Shown: positions 7,263-12,879 of the stretch, piece after piece
Layout: each line of letters starts with the position of its first letter
How positions within the stretch are numbered: position 1 is the stretch's first letter
DNA from: JBHJOF01 sp050330055
GTDB lineage: Bacteria > Pseudomonadota > Alphaproteobacteria > Kiloniellales > JAKSDN01
Reading direction: 5' to 3'
Assembly (NCBI GenBank): GCA_050330055.1
Contig: JBHJOF010000181.1
Coordinates: 1-12,879 of the forward strand
Length of the DNA: 12,879 nucleotides
The notes under the pieces: generated by a model
Seen by the model: only the letters and a program-made list of their open reading frames with translations
Database searches by the model: none
Told to the model about the DNA's origin: nothing
Made by a program: the position numbers and the translations under genes

Positions 7263-7269
7263 AAGAGGA
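7263..7269 (+). promoter_or_regulatory. Ribosome binding site deciding the GTG start at 7275
   Basis: AAGAGGA ends five bases before GTG 7275. The frame stays open upstream to a start at 7116, but those residues (Cys/Arg/Pro-rich) look unlike protein of this family, while the sequence from 7275 (MTDIFREIEEDLRQEK) is the typical beginning of YfgM-like proteins. The promoter of the cluster should lie between 7041 and 7262; no clear boxes were found there. Confidence 0.75.
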
Positions 7270-7274
7270 TCGCC

Positions 7275-7916
7275 GTGACCGACATCTTTCGCGAGATCGA
7301 AGAAGACCTTAGGCAGGAAAAGCTCAAGAAGCTGTGGAAGCAGTACGGCGCCTATGTCGTCGGGTTGATCGTGCTGATCGTCGCGGGTGTCGGCGGCTAC
7401 CAGGCCTGGAAGGCCTGGGACCTCGAACGGCGCTTCGAGCAGTCGAACCGCTATGCGGCGGCGCTCCAACAACTCCGGACCGGCAATCAGGCCGGGGCCG
7501 AGGCGACGCTGACGGAGCTCGCCGGCTCCGGCAGCGGCTACGCGGTACTGGCCCGCTTCGAGCAGGCCGGCCTCAAGGCCGAGAGCGGCGACCTGTCGGG
7601 CGCAATCGCCCTGTGGGACCAGCTTGCGCGCGACGGCACGGCGGGCCCCGCCTTTCAGGGCCTGGCCACGCTGCTGTCGGTGACCCACCAGATCGACAGC
7701 GGCGACCCGGGCGAGCTCGAGGTTCGCTTGCGGCCCTTGACCGCCCAAGGCAATCCCTTTCGCCCGAGCGCGCTCGAGCTGACCGCGGCGCTGGCGCTGC
7801 GCGCCGGCGATAGCGCGCGAGCGCGCGAGCTCTATACCGAGCTGGCCGACGACCGCATCGCGCCGGCGGGCCTGCGCACGCGGGCGGCGCAGATGCTGGA
7901 GGCGCTCGATGGCTAG
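7275..7916 (+). CDS. YfgM-like membrane-anchored TPR-type protein
   Basis: Small inner-membrane protein, 213 residues, resembling YfgM/TPR_21 proteins, which in E. coli associate with the SecYEG translocon and periplasmic chaperones. The sequence shows an acidic/basic cytoplasmic N-terminus (DIFREIEEDLRQEKLKKLWK), one membrane helix at about 25-42 (GAYVVGLIVLIVAGVGGYQAW), then a mostly helical, Ala/Leu/Glu-rich periplasmic domain with weak tetratricopeptide-like helix pairs to the end. The start is GTG. Its last 8 bases overlap the next gene, which indicates translational coupling. The order with the BamB-like gene and der is the same as yfgM-bamB-der in E. coli, which strengthens the assignment beyond what the weakly conserved sequence gives. 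Alphaproteobacterial versions are usually annotated simply as tetratricopeptide repeat proteins. Confidence 0.85.
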   Translation: MTDIFREIEEDLRQEKLKKLWKQYGAYVVGLIVLIVAGVGGYQAWKAWDLERRFEQSNRYAAALQQLRTGNQAGAEATLTELAGSGSGYAVLARFEQAGLKAESGDLSGAIALWDQLARDGTAGPAFQGLATLLSVTHQIDSGDPGELEVRLRPLTAQGNPFRPSALELTAALALRAGDSARARELYTELADDRIAPAGLRTRAAQMLEALDG

Positions 7917-9246
7917 CCGGATCGTTGGGGCCGCCATGCGTCGAACCGCCGCCTTGCTGAGCGCCGCGCTGCTCCTGACGGCCTGCGGCTGGTTCGGCAC
8001 CAGCGAGGCCCCGCCGCTGCCGGGTACGCGGATCTCGGTGCTGGCGCTCGATGCCGGTCTTGAGGCCGACCCGACCGTTTCCGAGGTCAACGTCGTCCTG
8101 CCGCCGCCCTACGTCAACGACGCCTGGGCCCAGCCCGGCGGCAACCCGACGCACGCCATGTATCATCTCGACCTGGGCTCGCCCATCGCGGTGGCCTGGC
8201 GCGCCAACGTAGGTAAGGGGTCGAGCGACAAGCGGCGCATCCTTGCCCAGCCGGTGACTGCCGAGGGCACCATCTTCACCATGGACTCGATGTCGACAGT
8301 TACCGCCTTCGACGCATCGAGCGGGCGCGAGGTCTGGCGCATCGACCTGGCCAACCCGGACGAGAGAGAAGGGTACTTCGGCGGCGGCGTCGCCTACGAG
8401 GATGGCCGCCTCTACGTTACCACCGGCTTCGCCCAGATCTTCGCCGTCGACGCGCTGAGCGGCGCCGTGATCTGGCAGCAGGGCGCACCGGCACCCTTCC
8501 GCGCGGCGCCTGCGGTCAGCGGCGGCCGCGTCTTCGCGCTCACGGTGGACAATCAGATTCTAGCCATGGCGGCGGAGGACGGCAGCCGCCTGTGGGAGCA
8601 CTCCGGCATCCAGGAGACCGCCGGCCTGCTTGGCACCGCCAGCCCAGCGGTGGCCGGCTCGACCGTGGTGGTGCCTTATTCGTCGGGCGAGATCTTCGGC
8701 CTGCTGGCGGAGAACGGCCGCGTGCTGTGGAGCGACAGCCTGTCCGCGGTACGCCGGGTCGATCCGATCGCCGATCTCGCCCATATCCGCGGCATGCCGG
8801 TGATCGACCGCGGCCTCGTGGTGGCGATCAGCAATTCCGGGCGCATGGTGGCTATCGACGAGCGGCGCGGCGCGCGCGCCTGGGATATCGACGTTGGCGG
8901 CATCCAGATGCCGTGGGTCGCCGGAGACTTCATCTACGTCATCGCCAACGACGCGCAGATCGTCTGCGTCACGCGGCGCGACGGTCGCATTCGCTGGGTC
9001 CAGCAGCTGCCGCGCTTCGAGAATCCCGAAGACCAGAGAGGTCCGATCCTGTGGTTCGGGCCGGTGCTCGCCGGCGACCGCCTGATCGCCGCCGGCAGTA
9101 ACCGCAAGGCGCTGTCGATCTCGCCCTATACCGGCGAGATCCTGGGCGAGAGCGATTTGCCCGGTGTGCCCAGCGTGTCGCCGATCGTGGCCGGGCGCAC
9201 CGTCTACTTCCTGACTGACGACGCGACCCTGATCGCCATGCGCTAG
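7909..9246 (+). CDS. bamB: BamB-like outer-membrane assembly lipoprotein (beta-propeller)
   Basis: Outer-membrane-anchored lipoprotein predicted to support the BamA complex that folds beta-barrel proteins. It starts with a lipoprotein signal: Arg-rich n-region, hydrophobic AALLSAALLL and lipobox LTAC with Cys26 as the lipidated residue. After a linker of about 40 residues, repeated PQQ-type beta-propeller blades follow, each with a pattern like V-x-A-x-D-x-x-x-G-x-x-x-W (for example VTAFDASSGREVW, IFAVDALSGAVIW, IVCVTRRDGRIRW). The length of 445 residues is somewhat more than the roughly 390 of E. coli BamB, as is common in alphaproteobacteria. ATG 7909 has GGAGG six bases upstream and overlaps the previous stop; ATG 7936 (GGGG five bases upstream) would give a shorter signal peptide and is a possible alternative. 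It lies between the YfgM-like gene and der, the conserved order. The TpsB protein encoded at 158-1960 would be one of its client barrels. Confidence 0.9.
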   Translation: MASRIVGAAMRRTAALLSAALLLTACGWFGTSEAPPLPGTRISVLALDAGLEADPTVSEVNVVLPPPYVNDAWAQPGGNPTHAMYHLDLGSPIAVAWRANVGKGSSDKRRILAQPVTAEGTIFTMDSMSTVTAFDASSGREVWRIDLANPDEREGYFGGGVAYEDGRLYVTTGFAQIFAVDALSGAVIWQQGAPAPFRAAPAVSGGRVFALTVDNQILAMAAEDGSRLWEHSGIQETAGLLGTASPAVAGSTVVVPYSSGEIFGLLAENGRVLWSDSLSAVRRVDPIADLAHIRGMPVIDRGLVVAISNSGRMVAIDERRGARAWDIDVGGIQMPWVAGDFIYVIANDAQIVCVTRRDGRIRWVQQLPRFENPEDQRGPILWFGPVLAGDRLIAAGSNRKALSISPYTGEILGESDLPGVPSVSPIVAGRTVYFLTDDATLIAMR

Positions 9247-9305
9247 CGGCCAGCCGGCGCGGCCCAGCTGGTTCCAGGGGGCGATCCCGGGGGCAGAATC
9301 GAGAC

Positions 9306-10691
9306 ATGCGCTTTACCGTCGCCATCGTCGGCCGGCCGAACGTCGGCAAGTCGACCCTTTTCAATCGCCTGGTTGGCCGCCGGCTGGCTCTGGTCGACGA
9401 CGAACCCGGCGTCACCCGCGACCGGCGCGAGGGCGAGGCGCAGCTCTATGACCTGGCGTTCCGGGTGATCGACACCGCTGGGCTGGAGCAGGCCTTCGAC
9501 GAGAGCCTGGAGGCGCGCATGCGCCGGCAGACCGAGCAGGCGGTTGCCGAGGCCGACCTGGTGCTGCTGCTGATCGATGCCCGGGCCGGGATAACGCCGC
9601 TCGACGAGCATTTCGCCGCCTGGCTGAGGCGCTGCGACAAACCCGTGCTGCTGATCGCCAACAAGTGCGAGGGCGCGCAAGGCGAGGCGGGGCGCATGGA
9701 GGCCTACAAGCTGGGGCTGGGTGAGCCTATCGGCGTCTCGGCCGAGCACGCGCTCGGCCTGGCCGACGTGCACGAGCGCATGCGTCCGCTGGCGCCGGCG
9801 GCGGTGATCGCCCCGGAACCGGAAGAGGCCGGGGAAACGGCAGCGGCAGAGGAGGAGGGCAAGCCGGAAACGCCCGAGGGCCCGTTGCAGCTCGTCGTGG
9901 TCGGCCGGCCCAATGTCGGCAAATCGACCCTGGTCAATCGGCTGATTGGCGATGAGCGCCTGCTGACCGGGCCGGAGGCGGGCATCACCCGCGACGCCAT
10001 CGCGCTCGACTGGACCTACAACGGACAGGCGTTCCGCCTGATCGACACGGCCGGACTGCGGCGCCGCGCCAAGGTCGTCGCCAGGCTGGAGAAGCTCTCG
10101 ACCGCCGACACGCTGAACGCGATCCGCTTCGCCCAAGTGGTTGTGCTGCTGGTCGAGGCCGAATCGCCGATGGACAAGCAGGACCTGACCATCGCCCGCA
10201 TGGTGGTCGACGAGGGCCGCGCGCTGGTGATCGGCATCAACAAGTGGGACGCCTGCGCCGACCGCGACGCGGCTATGCGCAAGCTGCGTGACCGGCTGGA
10301 GCGCTCGCTGCCGCAGACCCGCGGCGTGCCCGTGGTGCCGCTCTCGGCGCTGCAGGGCAGCAACCTGGACCGCCTGCTCGACGCCGTGCTGCAGGCCTAC
10401 GAGGTCTGGAACCGGCGCGTGCCGACCGGCGAGCTGAACCGCTGGCTCGAGGCCATGACCGAGGCGCACCCGCCGCCGGCCGTCTCCGGCCGGGCCATCC
10501 GCCTGCGCTTCATGACCCAGGCCAAGACCCGGCCGCCCACCTTCATGATCTCCTGCAGCCGGCCGAAGGAGCTGCCGGACGCCTACTTGCGCTACCTGGA
10601 GAACGGTCTGCGCGAGGCCTTTGACTTGCCCGGGACGCCGATCCGCATCAATCTGCGCCGAGGCGAGAACCCCTATGTGCCCCGTCGTTGA
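9306..10691 (+). CDS. der: Ribosome-assembly GTPase Der (EngA)
   Basis: Essential double-GTPase acting in assembly of the 50S ribosomal subunit in the cytoplasm. The 461-residue product has two complete G domains. The first has P-loop GRPNVGKST (9-17), switch motif IDTAGLE and NKCE at 119-122. The second has P-loop GRPNVGKST (200-208), IDTAGLRRRAK and NKWD at 312-315. An acidic Glu/Ala/Pro-rich linker at about 165-195 joins them, and a KH-like RNA-binding domain fills about 350-461. In the first G4 motif the usual Asp is Glu, which I remember as common in alphaproteobacterial Der. The ATG at 9306 gives the exact conserved N-terminus (MRFTVAIVGRPNVGKS); the only Shine-Dalgarno hint is a weak GAG just upstream. 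It is 59 bases after the BamB-like gene, on the same strand and probably in the same transcript. Confidence 0.97.
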   Translation: MRFTVAIVGRPNVGKSTLFNRLVGRRLALVDDEPGVTRDRREGEAQLYDLAFRVIDTAGLEQAFDESLEARMRRQTEQAVAEADLVLLLIDARAGITPLDEHFAAWLRRCDKPVLLIANKCEGAQGEAGRMEAYKLGLGEPIGVSAEHALGLADVHERMRPLAPAAVIAPEPEEAGETAAAEEEGKPETPEGPLQLVVVGRPNVGKSTLVNRLIGDERLLTGPEAGITRDAIALDWTYNGQAFRLIDTAGLRRRAKVVARLEKLSTADTLNAIRFAQVVVLLVEAESPMDKQDLTIARMVVDEGRALVIGINKWDACADRDAAMRKLRDRLERSLPQTRGVPVVPLSALQGSNLDRLLDAVLQAYEVWNRRVPTGELNRWLEAMTEAHPPPAVSGRAIRLRFMTQAKTRPPTFMISCSRPKELPDAYLRYLENGLREAFDLPGTPIRINLRRGENPYVPRR

Positions 10692-10733
10692 TGGGCCGCT
10701 GACCGGCCAAGGCGGGGAACCGGAGTGAAGCGA

Positions 10734-11447
10734 ATGAGCGAAGCCGACAGCCGCGTCCTCTACATCGTCCACAAGCGTGGCTGGACCGACAGTCGCGTGG
10801 CCGACGTGTTGCGCGCCGGGGGGCTCGAGGTCGAGTTCCGCTGCCACGCGGCCGGCGATCCCCTGCCGCCGGACGGCGCCGGCTATCGCGGCGTGGTCAT
10901 CGGCGGCGGCCCGCACTCCGTCTACAAGACCGGCGAGTATCCCTACCTGGCGCGCGAGCTCGACTGGACGCGGCGCATCGTCGAGCAGGGCACGCCGACC
11001 TTCGGCATCTGCCTGGGCGCTCAGATCATGGCTTACGCCTTCGGCGGCGAGGTGGCCGGCCGCGCCGACGGCCTGGCCGAGTTCGGCTTCTATCCGCTCG
11101 AGGTGACGCCGGCCGGCAAATCCGTGTTCGGCGAGCTGCGCCACGTCTTCCAATCCCACTACGAGAGCTGCACCAGGCTGCCGGCGGACGCCGAGCGTTT
11201 GGCCGGCAGCGAGCATTTCGCCAACCAGGCCTTTAGCCTCGGCGAGCGCGCGGTCGGCGTGCAGTTCCATCCCGACGCGCGTCTCGACATGATCCCGAAA
11301 TGGTACGCCGAGAACGGGGGCGGCTACGATGGCCGGCTCGGAGTGCAGGGCCTGGAGCAGCAGCTCCGCCTGGGCCCGCAGTGCGAGGCGGCGATCCAGA
11401 CCTGGCTCGAAGGCTTCATCCGGCGTTGGCTCGATCTGGCCTCATAG
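10734..11447 (+). CDS. Class I glutamine amidotransferase-like protein
   Basis: Cytoplasmic 237-residue protein of the class I (triad) glutamine amidotransferase fold, similar to the GMP-synthase glutaminase domain but free-standing. It shows the oxyanion-region stretch VVIGGGPHSVY, the nucleophile elbow GICLGAQ (Cys93), a SHYES segment (His142) and the catalytic His in VGVQFHPD (His179). In classical members the residue two after this His is Glu (HPE); here it is Asp (D181). No synthetase domain is fused or encoded nearby, so the ammonia acceptor, if any, is unknown; it could instead be a gamma-glutamyl hydrolase-type enzyme. ATG 10734 has GGAG eight bases upstream; GTG 10725, three codons earlier, is also possible. 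It follows der after about 40 bases on the same strand and may be the last gene of that cluster. Confidence 0.82.
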   Translation: MSEADSRVLYIVHKRGWTDSRVADVLRAGGLEVEFRCHAAGDPLPPDGAGYRGVVIGGGPHSVYKTGEYPYLARELDWTRRIVEQGTPTFGICLGAQIMAYAFGGEVAGRADGLAEFGFYPLEVTPAGKSVFGELRHVFQSHYESCTRLPADAERLAGSEHFANQAFSLGERAVGVQFHPDARLDMIPKWYAENGGGYDGRLGVQGLEQQLRLGPQCEAAIQTWLEGFIRRWLDLAS

Positions 11448-11486
11448 CGGATTCACGGCTGTCCGGTTAAGGCTCGTTCACACCAA

Positions 11487-11640
11487 CCGTCATGGTCGGC
11501 GAAGGCCGACCATCCACGAGTTTCTTCTGAACACCACCCCAGTTTGGGCCGAAATCCGCGACACTCTGATCTAATGCACCGCAGCTCAGCTACCCCCGAA
11601 CACAAACACGTGGATGGTCGGCCTTCGCCTGCCATGACGG
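11487..11640. repeat. Inverted-repeat element 1 (32-base arms)
   Basis: Arms at 11487-11518 and 11609-11640 are reverse complements at 30 of 32 positions and enclose 90 bases without a gene. The left arm is itself a perfect 9-base-pair hairpin with a GAAG loop (11492-11513); the right arm forms the same hairpin with two mismatches. The nested palindromes resemble interspersed repeats I remember from alphaproteobacteria. Lying 40 bases after the amidotransferase stop, the left hairpin might also end that transcript. The gene-free stretch 11448-11824 holds this element and element 2; nothing else was recognised in it. Confidence 0.85.
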
Positions 11641-11659
11641 CAGCGGGAGGCAATAAACA

Positions 11660-11774
11660 TGTCATTGCCGGGCTTGACTCGCCTGCGGGGCCGAAGCCCC
11701 TTCGGCGCGGCGAAGACCCCGCAATCGATAGTGCAGTGACACGATGGATGCCCGGGTCAAGCACGGCAATGACA
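11660..11774. repeat. Inverted-repeat element 2 (21-base arms)
   Basis: Arms at 11660-11680 and 11754-11774 (outer ends TGTCATTGCCG / CGGCAATGACA) are reverse complements at 19 of 21 positions. Inside, a GCGGGG/CCCCGC pair (11685-11690, 11717-11722) encloses a 6-base-pair CCGAAG/CTTCGG hairpin (11691-11705), so the RNA would fold into a branched stem. The arm type is unrelated to element 1, which ends 19 bases before. I remember the GTCATTGCCGGGCTTGAC arm as a frequent intergenic repeat in alphaproteobacteria. Confidence 0.85.
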
Positions 11775-11824
11775 ACGAGTAAACAAGACATTCGAGCGTC
11801 AAAACTTTGGAGCCGGCTGCGACT

Positions 11825-12724
11825 ATGCTCTCGTCCCACGCCAAGGGCCTGCTGATCACGGCGGCCGGGGTGTTGATCATCACGCCGGATGGCCTGCTGA
11901 CGCGGCTGATCCAGGCCGATCCCTGGACGCTGCTGTTCTGGCGCTCGCTGCTGTCGAGCGTGAGCTTGCTGCTGGTGCTCTCGATCCTCTACCGGAGGCA
12001 ATGCTGGGCGCGCATCCGCGCCATCGGCCTTCCCGGGCTGATGGTCGCCGCGCTGTTCGGCGTCGGCGGGGTGACCTTCATCCTGGCGATCACCAGCACG
12101 ACCGTGGCCAACACGCTCTTCATCGCCAGTACCTCGCCGCTGTTTGCCGCGCTGATCAGCTGGCGCCTGATGGGCGAGGCGGTGCCGCGCCGCACCTGGA
12201 TCGCCATCGTGCTCGCCTTGCTCGGCATCGCCATCATCGCCTCGCAGGGGCTGGCCGGCGGTTCGCTGTTCGGCAATCTCGCCGCGCTGACCACGGCCAT
12301 TGCCCTGGCATGCAGCTTCTCGCTGATCCGCTATCACAAGGAGCGCGATCTGATTCCGGCCATGGCGCTCTCCACCGTGATCGCCGCGCTGATTGCCTTG
12401 CCCTTCGCCACACCGGCCGCCATCAGCGCCGGAGACGCCGGCTGGCTGGCTGTCATGGGCCTGCTCATGCTGCCGCTGGCCTTCGCGCTGATGTTCATCG
12501 GGCCACGCTATATCCCGGCGGCGGAGGTCAGTCTGATCTTGCTGCTCGAAGCCATCCTGGGGCCGTTCTGGGTCTGGCTGGTGGTGGGCGAGGAGCCCGG
12601 CGCGCGCACCCTGGTCGGCGGCGCGATCGTGATCGTCACCCTCTCGGCCAATGCGGCGCTCGGCCTGCGCTCCAGCCGAACAAGCGGGATGGTGCCGGGG
12701 CCAGTCGGGACGGCCGGTCGCTGA
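11825..12724 (+). CDS. EamA/DMT-family transporter
   Basis: Inner-membrane protein of the drug/metabolite transporter superfamily, 299 residues, with about ten predicted membrane helices in two EamA repeats (about 8-139 and 150-281). Typical features are GVGGVTFILAI and ANTLFIASTSPLFAALISW in the first repeat, the first-half GEAV (117-120), and AAEVSLILLLEAILGPFWVWLVVGEEP (232-258, stated by its range) in the second, including the conserved Glu residues. The family exports amino acids, metabolites or drugs; the substrate cannot be told from this sequence. ATG 11825 is chosen; a GGAG lies 12 bases upstream, a long spacing, and a TTG at 11807 has no better site. It is preceded by repeat elements and no obvious promoter, and no gene follows before the window ends, so it is likely a single-gene unit. 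Confidence 0.9.
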   Translation: MLSSHAKGLLITAAGVLIITPDGLLTRLIQADPWTLLFWRSLLSSVSLLLVLSILYRRQCWARIRAIGLPGLMVAALFGVGGVTFILAITSTTVANTLFIASTSPLFAALISWRLMGEAVPRRTWIAIVLALLGIAIIASQGLAGGSLFGNLAALTTAIALACSFSLIRYHKERDLIPAMALSTVIAALIALPFATPAAISAGDAGWLAVMGLLMLPLAFALMFIGPRYIPAAEVSLILLLEAILGPFWVWLVVGEEPGARTLVGGAIVIVTLSANAALGLRSSRTSGMVPGPVGTAGR

Positions 12725-12760
12725 CGCCTCATACCAGATCCCGAAGTCTTTGACCTGGCC

Positions 12761-12879
12761 CCCATGCTTCGAGACGCCGCTTGCGGGCGGAGGCCCGCTC
12801 CTGCGGACTCGCGGCTCCTCAGCATGAGGTGGGAGCATGCTGATATAAAACAACATTCCTCATCCTGAGGAGCGTTCGA
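12761..12879. repeat. Palindromic interspersed repeat, right copy (cut by window end)
   Basis: This is a second copy, in the same orientation, of the repeat at 15-128, nearly identical from CCCATGCTTCGAGACG to the end of the window at GCGTTCGA (which corresponds to position 106 of the left copy). It differs by a 27-base insertion in its first arm (12783-12809) that contains a GCGGGC/GCCCGC hairpin. It begins 36 bases after the transporter stop. The remainder of the second arm lies outside the window. Confidence 0.85.

Noticed and set aside
7116..7274. N-terminal extension of the YfgM-like gene
   Set aside because: The extra residues do not resemble the family. A good ribosome binding site precedes GTG 7275, where the conserved N-terminus begins.
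9243..11270. A 675-codon open frame on the minus strand opposite der and the amidotransferase gene
   Set aside because: The plus strand holds clear homologues with intact motifs. The antisense translation is Arg/Ala/Gly/Gln-rich with no recognisable domain, as expected from antisense frames of GC-rich genes.
11487..11774. CRISPR array
   Set aside because: The repeats are inverted pairs of two different sequences, not regularly spaced direct repeats, and no cas gene is present.
11453..12856. A 467-codon open frame on the minus strand across the EamA gene and both repeat regions
   Set aside because: It runs through inverted repeats and opposite a clear ten-helix transporter; its translation is Gln/Arg/Asp-rich with no membrane or enzyme signature.

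Overview
The window reads as a stretch of chromosome from a GC-rich alphaproteobacterium, probably Rhodospirillales-like. The evidence is high GC in all reading frames, the order YfgM-like / BamB-like / der, and several palindromic interspersed repeats of types I remember from alphaproteobacterial genomes. This placement is inference; no rRNA or other marker gene is present. No tRNA, rRNA, CRISPR array, insertion sequence or phage gene was seen.

Region 1 (1-6355) is the accessory-looking part. A two-partner-secretion outer-membrane transporter (TpsB/ShlB/FhaC type, minus strand, 158-1960) is divergent from an exported FecR-domain protein with a long Gly/Ala/Ser/Thr-rich tail (2070-3299). An AT-rich intergenic region lies between them. 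A hairpin follows the FecR gene. Next comes a large membrane sensor, CHASE2-PAS-GGDEF-EAL (3545-6355), with all the c-di-GMP synthesis and hydrolysis signatures intact. No TpsA cargo gene is inside the window. The three genes suggest a cell-envelope system in which an extracytoplasmic signal, c-di-GMP and secretion across the outer membrane are linked; this is a hypothesis from adjacency.

Region 2 (6360-7040) is a minus-strand 2-oxoglutarate/Fe(II) oxygenase gene that meets the sensor gene tail to tail with a 4-base gap.

Region 3 (7275-11447) is a plus-strand housekeeping cluster: a YfgM-like membrane-anchored protein, a BamB-like lipoprotein of the outer-membrane assembly machinery, the ribosome-assembly GTPase Der, and a class I glutamine amidotransferase. 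The first two genes overlap by 8 bases and the rest are closely spaced, so they are probably co-transcribed.

Region 4 (11448-12879) holds a 377-base gene-free stretch with two unrelated inverted-repeat elements side by side, then an EamA/DMT-family transporter (11825-12724). The window closes with a second copy of the palindromic repeat found at its left edge (15-128), in the same orientation. The whole set of genes is therefore bracketed by direct copies of one repeat.
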